DNA of 8,682 nt from Candidatus Neoanaerotignum tabaqchaliae (GCA_904420235.1 CAJFUS010000236.1:1-8682); one strand, 5' to 3'; shown: positions 1-5,641, counted from the stretch's first letter. Numbers and translations: made by a program. Notes: a model not told the origin generated them from the sequence alone.

Positions 1-29
1 ACCTGTTTAAAAGAACATAAAATTTTATA

Positions 30-38
30 GGGGGGGGG
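30..38 (+). promoter_or_regulatory. Nine-G tract acting as ribosome binding site of the first WG-repeat gene
   Basis: An uninterrupted run of nine G follows TATA and ends six bases before the GTG start at 45. It sits exactly where a Shine-Dalgarno sequence should be, and no other purine-rich SD is present between positions 1 and 44. The G run can pair, partly through G-U wobble, with the CCUCC of 16S rRNA. Homopolymer G tracts of this length are prone to slippage, which would shift SD spacing. The promoter is not visible in the 44 bases present. Confidence 0.7.
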
Positions 39-44
39 TATTCT

Positions 45-1217
45 GTGAAAAGAACAGGAGCAAAAAAGACATTAAAAACAGCGGCTGCGGCTTTGTGCCT
101 TTCTGTTATGGCCTGCGGGACGGCATTTGCGGACCAAAGCTATATAACCTGCCAGCCAAGCATCGAGTATGCCGGACTTGAGAACTTGGGCGGCGGATAT
201 TTCACCAATGGAGTTAATATTTATAACAGCTATGGTGATTTTATAGGAAGCTATGACGTTACGAACATTCAGCCCTGCGGCGACGGTCTTTTTATGGCCA
301 GAAAATCGGGGGCCTACGGCTTAATAAATCCTAAGGGCGAAACCGTTGCCGATTTTAAATATGAAGATATAAAAAAATTCAGCGGCGGCCTTGCGGCTGT
401 GGAGGTTTTGGAAGACGGCCAAAGCAAATGGGGATTTATAGACGAGAACGGCAAAGAAGTTATAAAGCCTGAATATGACTTGGCGGGGAACTTTTCAGAC
501 GGCCTTGCTCCTGTTGGCAGAAGCCTTTCTCCCTATGAATATTCAATTGGCTATATAAACGAGCAAGGTGAAACTGTTATAGAGCCGAAATACAACAAGG
601 CCGGTGATTTCAGCGAAGGATACGCCTTGGTGCGGAAGTCCGACACTAAAAAAATGGGCTTCATAGACAAAAACGGAAACCCCATTACGGAGTTTAAATA
701 TGATGACGGCAGCAGTTTTGCCGGCGGCACAGCCTTTTTATACAGCAGGGCGGACAGTACTGTTTATGCCATAGACACAGAGGGGAAAATACAAAATCAG
801 GTTAAAATAAGCCCTTCGGCCTACTGCGATTTCGCCTCTTTGGAAAATGACAGGACAACTGAGGGCGAAAGAATGGTTTTTAGAACCGAGGAAGTTATTG
901 ATTACGAAAATGGAGAAACAGGCGCCGACGGTTCCGACCATTATCATAAAAGCGTTTTTTATAATAACCGGTGTCAGGAAATATCATACGAAGAATATCT
1001 TAAATATAAAAATTATTCCGAGGGCGTTACAATAATGTATAACGACACATTTGACAAATATACATACGCCGACTTGGAAGGAAACCAGCTTATTGACGGG
1101 CTTTTTGACCATTGCGAGCCTTTTTATGAAGGATACGCCGTTGTTTCAAACGGAAGATATTACTGCGGAATAGTTAAAAACCCTTTAAAGGAGGCGGCTG
1201 GGAATGAGAAGATTTAA
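45..1217 (+). CDS. Exported WG-repeat protein (first of a tandem pair)
   Basis: This 390-residue protein has a classic signal peptide: a basic start (KRTGAKK), a hydrophobic stretch at about 12-24, and an AFA site at 27-29 suggesting cleavage before D30. C24 in VMAC is a weak lipobox alternative. The mature part is made of WG-type repeats, each of form (W/Y/M)GFI-D-NG-E-I-P-YD--G-FS-GLA-V. Good copies lie at about 90-119, 129-157, 168-196 and 204-232, with degenerate copies near 239-249 and 338-367; residues 250-335 are not obviously repetitive. WG repeats (Pfam WG_beta_rep) are predicted beta-rich folds with no assigned biochemical role, so the function is unknown; a surface or binding role is inference. 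The GTG start at 45 is fixed by the G-rich SD just upstream and by the signal peptide. It overlaps the next, related gene by 14 bases. Confidence 0.85.
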   Translation: MKRTGAKKTLKTAAAALCLSVMACGTAFADQSYITCQPSIEYAGLENLGGGYFTNGVNIYNSYGDFIGSYDVTNIQPCGDGLFMARKSGAYGLINPKGETVADFKYEDIKKFSGGLAAVEVLEDGQSKWGFIDENGKEVIKPEYDLAGNFSDGLAPVGRSLSPYEYSIGYINEQGETVIEPKYNKAGDFSEGYALVRKSDTKKMGFIDKNGNPITEFKYDDGSSFAGGTAFLYSRADSTVYAIDTEGKIQNQVKISPSAYCDFASLENDRTTEGERMVFRTEEVIDYENGETGADGSDHYHKSVFYNNRCQEISYEEYLKYKNYSEGVTIMYNDTFDKYTYADLEGNQLIDGLFDHCEPFYEGYAVVSNGRYYCGIVKNPLKEAAGNEKI

Positions 1218-2415
1218 AGGTGCGGTTTTGGCGCTTGCCGTATCTGTTTCATTATCGGCCACCGCCTATGGAGGGGAAAGCATTAACTTCGGCGATTATA
1301 CCGCTGTTTTGGCAGATGACGGAATTAACTTTTTCAGTGAATATAATGATATTGAAAATGTGGGCGGCGGATATTTTGCGGCCTCTAATAAGGAAGGCGG
1401 CATAAGCCTTATTAACAGCGGCGGAGAGGTTGTCGGAAAATATGACTACACATATTATGGACCAGCCGGCGACGGTCTTATTTTGGTATACGGCAAAAAT
1501 GACGGCGGCGGATACGGCATGGGCTGCATGAATGTTGAAGGGGAACTGGTTATACCCTGTAAGTATGACTATATACGCCCATTCAGCCAAGGTTTGGCGG
1601 CTGCTACTGAAAGAAACGAGGACGATGTTAAGCTGGGATTTATAAACCAGAAGGGCGAAGAGATTATTCCTTTTGAGTATGACAATGCTTCTGACTTTAC
1701 CGATGATGGTCTTGCCGCTGTTGAGAAGGACGGACTTTGGAGATATATAGACACGTCTGGCAAAGAGGTTTTTGCCGTTAATGGCTGCGATTTTGCCTTT
1801 GATTTCAATAACGGTTTCGCCATGGCTGCGAAGGGTCCGCTTTTTGGTTTTGTGAATAAAACGGGAGAATTTATTACCGAGCTGAAATACAGCCGTCTGG
1901 GCAGCTTCAGCGAGGGTTTTGCCGCCGCTGAGACAAAGGACGAAAATGGACAGTGGGAGGCCTTTTATATTGACGAAAACGGGAAAGAGGGCCAAAAGTA
2001 TAAAAACGCGTATATTTCGGATTTTTATAAAGGCAGGGCCGTAATATTTGAGGAAGAAAAGAATATTGTTTCACTTATTGATAAAAACGGGAATGTTATT
2101 AAGCGTATAAAAGCCCAAGGGAATATTGTTTTTCCGGAACACGGCAAAATACAAGGTGCATTTTATATGGCTGACGACGGCTCATCAAAATATTACAACT
2201 GGGATTTAAAGGAGATTTCCGAAAACGAGTATTCAAAAATAACATCTTTAAGCGATGAGTATGTGGTTTCCGACAACATGGGAAATTACGGATATTTCAG
2301 CAAGAAAAACGGTGAGATAACGCCTTGCATGTTCAAATGGTGCGGAGATTTTAATAATGGCTTCGGAATTGCCTTTGACGCGGATATGCGTTTTTATATA
2401 ATAGGAAAGAAATGA
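1204..2415 (+). CDS. Exported WG-repeat protein (second of a tandem pair)
   Basis: This 403-residue paralogue of the preceding gene shares the arrangement signal peptide, short linker with ENxGGGYF, then repeats. The signal peptide runs MRRFKG, a hydrophobic stretch at about 7-19, and ATA at 19-21, so cleavage before Y22 is likely. WG-type units lie at about 65-94, 104-133, 144-173, 178-208, 213-242 and 253-281, with remnants near 289-299 and 361-391. The ATG at 1204 is inside the end of the upstream gene and is preceded by AAAGGAGG at 1187-1194 with nine bases of spacing, so the pair is probably co-transcribed and translationally coupled. Divergence between the two copies is large, so the duplication is old. 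Biochemical function is unknown. No anchor, sortase motif or catalytic motif is visible, and the protein ends on a short basic tail (GKK). Confidence 0.85.
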   Translation: MRRFKGAVLALAVSVSLSATAYGGESINFGDYTAVLADDGINFFSEYNDIENVGGGYFAASNKEGGISLINSGGEVVGKYDYTYYGPAGDGLILVYGKNDGGGYGMGCMNVEGELVIPCKYDYIRPFSQGLAAATERNEDDVKLGFINQKGEEIIPFEYDNASDFTDDGLAAVEKDGLWRYIDTSGKEVFAVNGCDFAFDFNNGFAMAAKGPLFGFVNKTGEFITELKYSRLGSFSEGFAAAETKDENGQWEAFYIDENGKEGQKYKNAYISDFYKGRAVIFEEEKNIVSLIDKNGNVIKRIKAQGNIVFPEHGKIQGAFYMADDGSSKYYNWDLKEISENEYSKITSLSDEYVVSDNMGNYGYFSKKNGEITPCMFKWCGDFNNGFGIAFDADMRFYIIGKK

Positions 2416-2459
2416 GCCAAGCTAAAATGCTGATTTTCCACAAATAAACGCTTGGCACA

Positions 2460-2551
2460 AAAACGTTGTTTTTAAGGTTTTGAAGACCTAAAAAACAGAC
2501 CTTGCGGCCGAAGTGACGAATATGTTACATCACATTTTTAAAGGCTGTTTT
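2460..2551 (+). repeat. Chain of three overlapping, mutually exclusive hairpins
   Basis: Three inverted repeats share arms. The first pairs AAAAAC (2460-2465) with GTTTTT (2469-2474). The second pairs 2467-2481 with 2485-2499, one A-A mismatch and two G-U pairs, around a TGA loop. The third pairs AAAACAG-A-CCTT (2493-2504, one bulged A) with AAGGCTGTTTT (2541-2551). Each hairpin uses part of the next one's arm, so neighbouring hairpins cannot form together. Whether this region is transcribed beyond the WG-repeat pair is not known. Confidence 0.4.
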
Positions 2552-2624
2552 GCGTAAAATAAATGGGATTTCTTAAGGCCGCCATATAAACGGGAACGCG
2601 GCTGCGGCCGCTTAAAGTCGGCTT

Positions 2625-2646
2625 AAGGGCCGTGTTACGGCCTTTT
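2625..2646 (+). terminator. Possible terminator of the WG-repeat operon
   Basis: AAGGGCCGT pairs with ACGGCCTTT (nine pairs including one G-U) around a GTT loop, and four T end the motif. The T run is short and partly used in the stem, and the hairpin lies about 210 bases after the last stop codon. This is a moderate candidate, though the best one seen between the WG-repeat pair and the infC promoter. Confidence 0.4.
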
Positions 2647-2779
2647 ATGATGTTGATTTGGCTGTGAAGCTGTATTTTAAATTTCCGCTTTAAAAATGGC
2701 GCGTCGGGACTTAAAATCAACTAAGCAAGCCGCCCATTCAAATTTCTTTTTAAAACAAAGGAAATTTTTAAATATTCCC

Positions 2780-2808
2780 TTGACAATTAATGCTAAGGGT
2801 GGTATACT
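2780..2808 (+). promoter_or_regulatory. Housekeeping (sigma-A type) promoter of infC-rpmI-rplT-rpsT
   Basis: A perfect TTGACA (2780-2785), a 17-base spacer and TATACT (2803-2808, one mismatch to TATAAT) make a near-consensus promoter. Transcription should start near 2815, giving a leader of about 140 bases before infC. The AT-rich stretch at 2762-2776 may add UP-element activity, fitting a highly expressed ribosomal operon. Confidence 0.85.
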
Positions 2809-2814
2809 GCCATA

Positions 2815-2934
2815 GGTAACAAAGCAGAGCGTCCGCTTCTCACCTTGCGGCAGTGGCCAGTAAGGTTAATACAGTTTTCGCCTAAGGCGAATTTGTTTGT
2901 ATTTTACAGTGGACGGTTTGCGTCCACTTTTTTT
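2815..2934 (+). promoter_or_regulatory. L20-type attenuator leader of the infC operon
   Basis: In Bacillus subtilis, ribosomal protein L20 represses infC-rpmI-rplT by binding the mRNA leader and promoting early termination. This leader has the right place and architecture. CGTCCGC (2830-2836) can pair with GTGGACG (2909-2915; seven pairs, one G-U) as an antiterminator, competing with the terminator GTGGACG-GTTTG-CGTCCAC (2909-2927). Between them lie ACCTT/AAGGT (2842-2846 with 2862-2866) and a long stem AATACA/TGTATT (2868-2873 with 2898-2903) enclosing TTCGCC-TAA-GGCGAA (2877-2891). Assignment to the L20 leader family rests on position, gene order and this switch, not on a covariance search. 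Confidence 0.75.
2909..2934 (+). terminator. Attenuator terminator in the infC leader
   Basis: A perfect seven-pair stem, GTGGACG with CGTCCAC, closes a five-base loop and is followed by seven T. It sits nine bases before the infC ribosome binding site, so it must be read through for the operon to be expressed. Its 5' arm is also the target of the upstream antiterminator segment at 2830-2836. Confidence 0.85.
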
Positions 2935-2942
2935 ATTACTTC

Positions 2943-2950
2943 GGGAGGTG
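2943..2950 (+). promoter_or_regulatory. infC ribosome binding site that fixes an AUU start
   Basis: GGGAGGTG is a strong Shine-Dalgarno match. Its GAGG core ends nine bases before ATT at 2958, but 21 bases before the first in-frame ATG at 2970, which is too far. An in-frame TGA at 2952-2954 rules out any start further upstream. Confidence 0.85.
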
Positions 2951-2957
2951 CTGAGTT

Positions 2958-3464
2958 ATTACTGAGTTAATGATTAACGAGCAGATTAGGGATAAGGAAG
3001 TTCGTCTTATAGACCATGACGGCGCGCAGATAGGAATTGTTTCGTCTAAAGAGGCTCAAAAGCTGGCTGACGAAAGAAAGCTTGACCTTGTTAAAATAGC
3101 GCCTAACGCCAAACCGCCGGTTTGCCGCATTATGGACTATGGAAAATACAGATTCGACCAGGCCAAAAAAGAAAAAGAGGCCAGAAAAAAACAAAAGGTT
3201 ATAGATACTAAAGAGCTTCGTCTTTCCCCAAGCATCGACACTCATGATGTTCAGGTTAAGGTTAAAAAGGCCATAGAGTTCCTTAAAAACGGCGACAAGG
3301 TTAAAATAAGCATACGCTTCAGGGGCCGAGAAATAGGACACTCAAAAACAGCCGTGGCAATACTTGACGATTTCGCAGCGCAGATTTCCGAGTTTGGAGT
3401 TGTAGATAAGGCGCCTAAAATGGAAGCGAAGAGCCTTGTTATGTTCCTCGCCCCAAAGGCGTAA
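2958..3464 (+). CDS. infC: Translation initiation factor IF-3
   Basis: IF3 binds the 30S subunit, keeps it apart from 50S and checks the start codon-initiator tRNA pairing. From the ATT at 2958 the protein is 168 residues, normal for the family, and begins (M)TELMINEQIRDKEVRLI, the usual Bacillota N-terminus. Residues about 5-75 form the N-terminal domain (PPVCRIMDYGKY near its end), a lysine-rich linker follows, and the C-terminal domain carries the hallmark KNGDKVKISIRFRGREIGH and ends with the typical MFLAPKA. The ATG at 2970 would remove four conserved residues and has no properly spaced SD. AUU initiation is known for infC in Escherichia coli and many bacteria, where IF3 discriminates against its own start codon, giving autoregulation. 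It is first in the infC-rpmI-rplT-rpsT operon, after the attenuator leader; 32 bases separate it from rpmI. Confidence 0.96.
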   Translation: MTELMINEQIRDKEVRLIDHDGAQIGIVSSKEAQKLADERKLDLVKIAPNAKPPVCRIMDYGKYRFDQAKKEKEARKKQKVIDTKELRLSPSIDTHDVQVKVKKAIEFLKNGDKVKISIRFRGREIGHSKTAVAILDDFAAQISEFGVVDKAPKMEAKSLVMFLAPKA

Positions 3465-3496
3465 TAGCATAGGTTGCTTATAAGGAGGATTTTAAA

Positions 3497-3697
3497 ATGC
3501 CTAAGTTAAAAACTAAAAAAGCGGTTTCAAAACGTTTCAAATTAACTGGTTCAGGACAGCTTAAAAGACATAAAGCCAACACCCAGCATATTCTTGGTAA
3601 AAAAACAACTAAAAGAAAAAGAAACTTAAGAAAATCCACATTAACAGACAAAACTGTTCTTAAAAGCTATAAAAAGAAATTATTACCTTACGCTTAA
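3497..3697 (+). CDS. rpmI: 50S ribosomal protein bL35
   Basis: This small, highly basic 66-residue protein is a structural component of the large ribosomal subunit. The family pattern is clear: PKLKTKKAVSKRFKLTGSGQ at the N-terminus, then KRHKANTQHIL, then KKTTKRKRNLRKST. Its length matches the usual 64-66. The start at 3497 is preceded by AAGGAGG (3482-3488) with eight bases of spacing. It lies between infC and rplT, the conserved order across bacteria, with 33 bases before rplT. Expression is expected to follow the L20 attenuator upstream of infC. Confidence 0.97.
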   Translation: MPKLKTKKAVSKRFKLTGSGQLKRHKANTQHILGKKTTKRKRNLRKSTLTDKTVLKSYKKKLLPYA

Positions 3698-3730
3698 TTT
3701 ACCGGGAATATTGATAGGAGGAATTTTATA

Positions 3731-4087
3731 ATGGCAAGAGTTAAAGGCGCGCTTAACGCGAGAAAAAAACATAAAAAAATTCTTAAATTGGCAAGAGGCT
3801 ACCGCGGAGCCAGGTCTAAACAATATAGAATAGCTAAACAGTCGGTAATGAAAGCTATGGCTTTCTCATTTGCCGGAAGAAAACAAACAAAAAGAGAATA
3901 CAGAAGCCTTTGGATTACAAGAATTAACGCCGCAGCCAGAGCCAACAGTATTTCTTACAGCCAGCTTATGCACGGCTTAAAACTTGCAGACATCAACGTT
4001 AACAGAAAAATGCTTGCGGAGCTTGCCGTAAGCGATGCCGCAGGTTTTACAAAGCTTGTTGAGGCTGCAAAAGCTAAGTTGAACTGA
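3731..4087 (+). CDS. rplT: 50S ribosomal protein bL20
   Basis: bL20 is an early 23S rRNA-binding assembly protein of the large subunit and, in several bacteria, the repressor of its own operon. The 118-residue product is of normal length. It has the long basic N-terminal extension (MARVKGALNARKKHKKILKLARGYRGARSKQYR) and the globular C-terminal domain (RRKQ-like GRKQTKREYRSLWITRINAAAR, then YSQLMHGLKLADINVNRKML) that carries the RNA-binding surface. AGGAGG at 3716-3721 precedes the ATG by nine bases. The leader at 2815-2934 is the likely site of feedback by this protein. Only 36 bases separate it from rpsT and I see no hairpin or promoter in that gap. Confidence 0.97.
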   Translation: MARVKGALNARKKHKKILKLARGYRGARSKQYRIAKQSVMKAMAFSFAGRKQTKREYRSLWITRINAAARANSISYSQLMHGLKLADINVNRKMLAELAVSDAAGFTKLVEAAKAKLN

Positions 4088-4123
4088 TTTTGTTTAAGGA
4101 ATTCAGATTAGGAGGAAATACAC

Positions 4124-4384
4124 GTGGCAAATATTAAATCAGCTAAAAAAAGAGTTAAAGTAATAGCCAAAAAGGCTTTAAGAAATAAAATGATTAAATC
4201 AAGAACAAAAACAGCCATTAAAAAGGTTGTTGTGGCTGTTAACTCTAAAGACAAGGCAGCCGCTCAGGCAGCTCTTACACCGGCTATATCGGCTATTGAC
4301 AAGGCCTACACAAAGGGCATAATGCACAGAAACGCCGCAGCCAGAAAGAAATCAAGCCTTACAAAAATGGTTAACGCTCTTTAA
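4124..4384 (+). CDS. rpsT: 30S ribosomal protein bS20
   Basis: bS20 binds 16S rRNA early in small-subunit assembly. The 86-residue protein shows the family pattern: MANIKSAKKRVKV at the start, a helical lysine-rich body with RNKMIKSRTKTAIKK, then the conserved ending AIDKAYTKGIMHRNAAARKKSSLTKMVNAL. It starts with GTG, fixed by AGGAGG at 4110-4115 eight bases upstream. Having no promoter or terminator in the 36 bases after rplT, it appears to be the last gene of the infC operon, and it ends 13 bases before a strong terminator. In many Bacillota rpsT is instead a stand-alone gene next to gpr, so a bS20 gene behind the L20 attenuator is unusual; gpr is still nearby, beyond sigK. Confidence 0.97.
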   Translation: MANIKSAKKRVKVIAKKALRNKMIKSRTKTAIKKVVVAVNSKDKAAAQAALTPAISAIDKAYTKGIMHRNAAARKKSSLTKMVNAL

Positions 4385-4397
4385 TTGAAATATGTAC

Positions 4398-4426
4398 GCC
4401 GAGGGTTTTATCCCTTGGCTTTTTTT
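4398..4426 (+). terminator. Intrinsic terminator of the infC-rpmI-rplT-rpsT operon
   Basis: GCCGAGGG pairs with CCCTTGGC (eight pairs, one G-U) around a TTTTAT loop and is followed by seven T. It ends 12 bases before the stop codon of the convergent sigK. On the minus strand the same hairpin is not followed by a T run, so it is a weaker terminator for sigK. Confidence 0.92.
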
Positions 4427-4438
4427 ATTTTTAAAAAC

Positions 4439-5107
4439 CTACCACTGAAGGGCCCTTAGCTTTAAAAGGGCTTTTTTCTCTATTCTTGATACATAGGAGC
4501 GGGATATGCCCAGCTTTTTTGCAATCTCCCTTTGAGTAAGCTCTTTTCTTCCGTCAAGGCCGTACCTTAGGTTTATAATAAGCTTTTCTCTGTCGTTTAG
4601 GGCGCTTTGTATGTTTTGATACAGCGCCTTAAATCTCATGCCGTTTTCGGCCTCCTCGGCCACTAAGTCGTCCTCGGGCGATATGGTTTCCATAACGGTT
4701 ATCTCGTTGCCGTCTTTGTCTTTGCTTATGGGCTCCTGAAGTGATATGTCTGAGGCGTGCTTTTTGGCGGACCTAAGATACATCAATATCTCGTTGTCTA
4801 TACATCGGGCGGCGTATGTGGCCAGCCGTGTTTTTCTTTTGTCGTCGTAAGAGGTTATGCCCTTTATAAGACCTATGGTGCCTATGGATATAAGGTCGTC
4901 GGGCTCTATTTGACAGGCGGCGTATTTTTTGGCCACATGGGCCACCAGTCGCAAATTGCGCTCTATAAGGATATTTTTGGCCTCATCGCTGCCGCTGAAA
5001 TATTCTTTAAGGCGCTTTTCCTCCTCCTCGGGCGTAAGGGGCTTTGGAAAGGCGCCCATGCAGCCGGTTGAGAGAATAGTAAGCGAGGTTATGAAAATCC
5101 CTATCAC
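4439..5107 (-). CDS. sigK: Sporulation sigma factor sigma-K (probable pro-protein)
   Basis: This 222-residue protein is a late mother-cell RNA polymerase sigma factor. Residues 46-116 are region 2, with NILIERNLRLVAHV, DLISIGTIGLIKGI and the promoter -10 reader RLATYAARCIDNEILMYLR. Residues 120-142 have the sigma-K pattern (ISLQEPI-KDKDGNEI), and 165-218 are region 4 with helix-turn-helix TQREIAKKLGISRSYVSRIE. AFPKPL at 19-24 and the 120-142 segment favour SigK over SigE. Before AFPKPL lie 18 mostly hydrophobic residues, consistent with a short membrane-tethering pro-sequence; B. subtilis has about 26 before the same motif. The gene is uninterrupted, so there is no skin-type element. The GTG start at 5105-5107 has a G-rich SD (AAGGGGGAG, read on the minus strand at 5112-5120). 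It converges with rpsT and diverges from gpr. Confidence 0.93.
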   Translation of the reverse strand: MIGIFITSLTILSTGCMGAFPKPLTPEEEEKRLKEYFSGSDEAKNILIERNLRLVAHVAKKYAACQIEPDDLISIGTIGLIKGITSYDDKRKTRLATYAARCIDNEILMYLRSAKKHASDISLQEPISKDKDGNEITVMETISPEDDLVAEEAENGMRFKALYQNIQSALNDREKLIINLRYGLDGRKELTQREIAKKLGISRSYVSRIEKKALLKLRALQW

Positions 5108-5161
5108 ATAACTCCCCCTTAATTGAAAGACTTAAATATAATATTCGTCTTAAGGCGTCTT

Positions 5162-5189
5162 TGTGTATGTCTTTAAACAAATAATTTTT
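5162..5189 (-). promoter_or_regulatory. Candidate sigma-E type promoter of sigK
   Basis: Read on the minus strand, CATACACA (5169 to 5162) resembles the sigma-E -10 pattern CATACAnT. AAAAATT (5189 to 5183) lies 13 bases upstream and partly matches the -35 pattern ending ATATT. The start would fall near 5154, about 47 bases before the sigK start codon. In B. subtilis sigK is a sigma-E dependent gene, so this is the expected type of promoter. The -35 match is modest. Confidence 0.4.
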
Positions 5190-5200
5190 AAAAAGACATA
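5166..5200. repeat. Inverted repeat over the sigK promoter, SpoIIID-like arms
   Basis: TATGTCTTT (5166-5174) and AAAGACATA (5192-5200) form a perfect nine-base inverted repeat with a 17-base spacer. Read outward, each arm gives AAAGACATAY, which matches nine of ten positions of the B. subtilis SpoIIID consensus WWRRACARNY. The repeat covers the candidate sigK -10 and -35 boxes. SpoIIID is a known regulator of sigK in B. subtilis; binding here is inference. Confidence 0.4.
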
Positions 5201-5370
5201 TTTAAACGGGAAAATTTCAATTAATATTTTTGCCGGCGGCTTATATTTTAAAGAAAGTATTTACGCTTTGTTGTATACTGCGTAACATCATAATATCCGA
5301 TGGCCTAAGTAGCAGCTTTAGACTTAAAACATAGCCGCGGGCTGAAATTAAATAACTATAAGATTTTTAG

Positions 5371-5400
5371 AAAACAGCGTTAAATAAAACAACTGTTTTT
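5371..5400 (+). terminator. Terminator-like hairpin, purpose unknown
   Basis: AAAACAG (5371-5377) pairs with CTGTTTT (5393-5399), with an inner GTT/AAC pairing, and the 3' arm ends in five T. No gene precedes it on the plus strand within 980 bases. It could end an unannotated short transcript. Confidence 0.35.
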
Positions 5401-5407
5401 GATTGAT

Positions 5408-5445
5408 AAAATCCCCCTCGGCCGAAGACAGATTTTGGGATTTTT
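5408..5445 (+). terminator. Second terminator-like hairpin, purpose unknown
   Basis: AAAATCCC (5408-5415) pairs with GGGATTTT (5437-5444), and the run of T reaches 5445. The 21-base loop contains the palindrome TCGGCCGA (5418-5425). It lies eight bases after a similar hairpin, so the two look like tandem terminators on the plus strand. Confidence 0.35.
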
Positions 5446-5641
5446 ACAATTTTAACCAAAAATTTTGTCCTGCTTGATGGGAAGAATTTAAATATTGCGA
5501 ATTATAAAAACACAGAAAAATGCAATTAGCTTAATAAGTTTAAATTGTATTTTTTGATATATCCACTGCTGTTAGTGTTCTCTATTTTTATATACCTAAA
5601 TTTTAACTTGGCGTTTTCCGTAAATTTATAGCTTTGCGGCG

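Larger units (their letters stand above)
2416..2779. other. Gene-free stretch with several inverted repeats
   Basis: No convincing gene lies in these 364 bases. They hold: GCCAAGC (2416-2422) with GCTTGGC (2450-2456) just after the stop codon; a chain of overlapping hairpins at 2460-2551; a GC-rich hairpin GCGGC-TGCG-GCCGC at 2598-2611; a terminator-like hairpin at 2625-2646; and an imperfect inverted repeat AAATTTCTTT / AAAGGAAATTT at 2740-2749 and 2757-2767. The final AT-rich part (2762-2776) directly precedes the infC -35 box and resembles an UP element. Confidence 0.6.

Noticed and set aside
1252..1995. Long open frame (247 codons) on the minus strand, antisense to the second WG-repeat gene
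   Set aside because: It lies entirely inside a well-supported repeat gene, has no ribosome binding site that I can see, and its translation shows no recognisable domain; it is a by-product of codon bias.
2538..2720. Open frame of 60 codons on the minus strand between the WG-repeat pair and infC
   Set aside because: It runs across hairpins, lacks a good ribosome binding site and has no recognisable family pattern.
4757..5071. Open frame of 104 codons on the plus strand opposite sigK
   Set aside because: Shadow of sigK; no initiation signal and no domain.
4439..5107. Possible skin-type interruption of sigK
   Set aside because: The reading frame is continuous through regions 2 and 4 with no gap, so the gene is intact.
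5289..5295. CATAATA as a second forespore-type -10 box
   Set aside because: Nothing resembling the -35 element lies 17-18 bases upstream, and it is over 400 bases from gpr.
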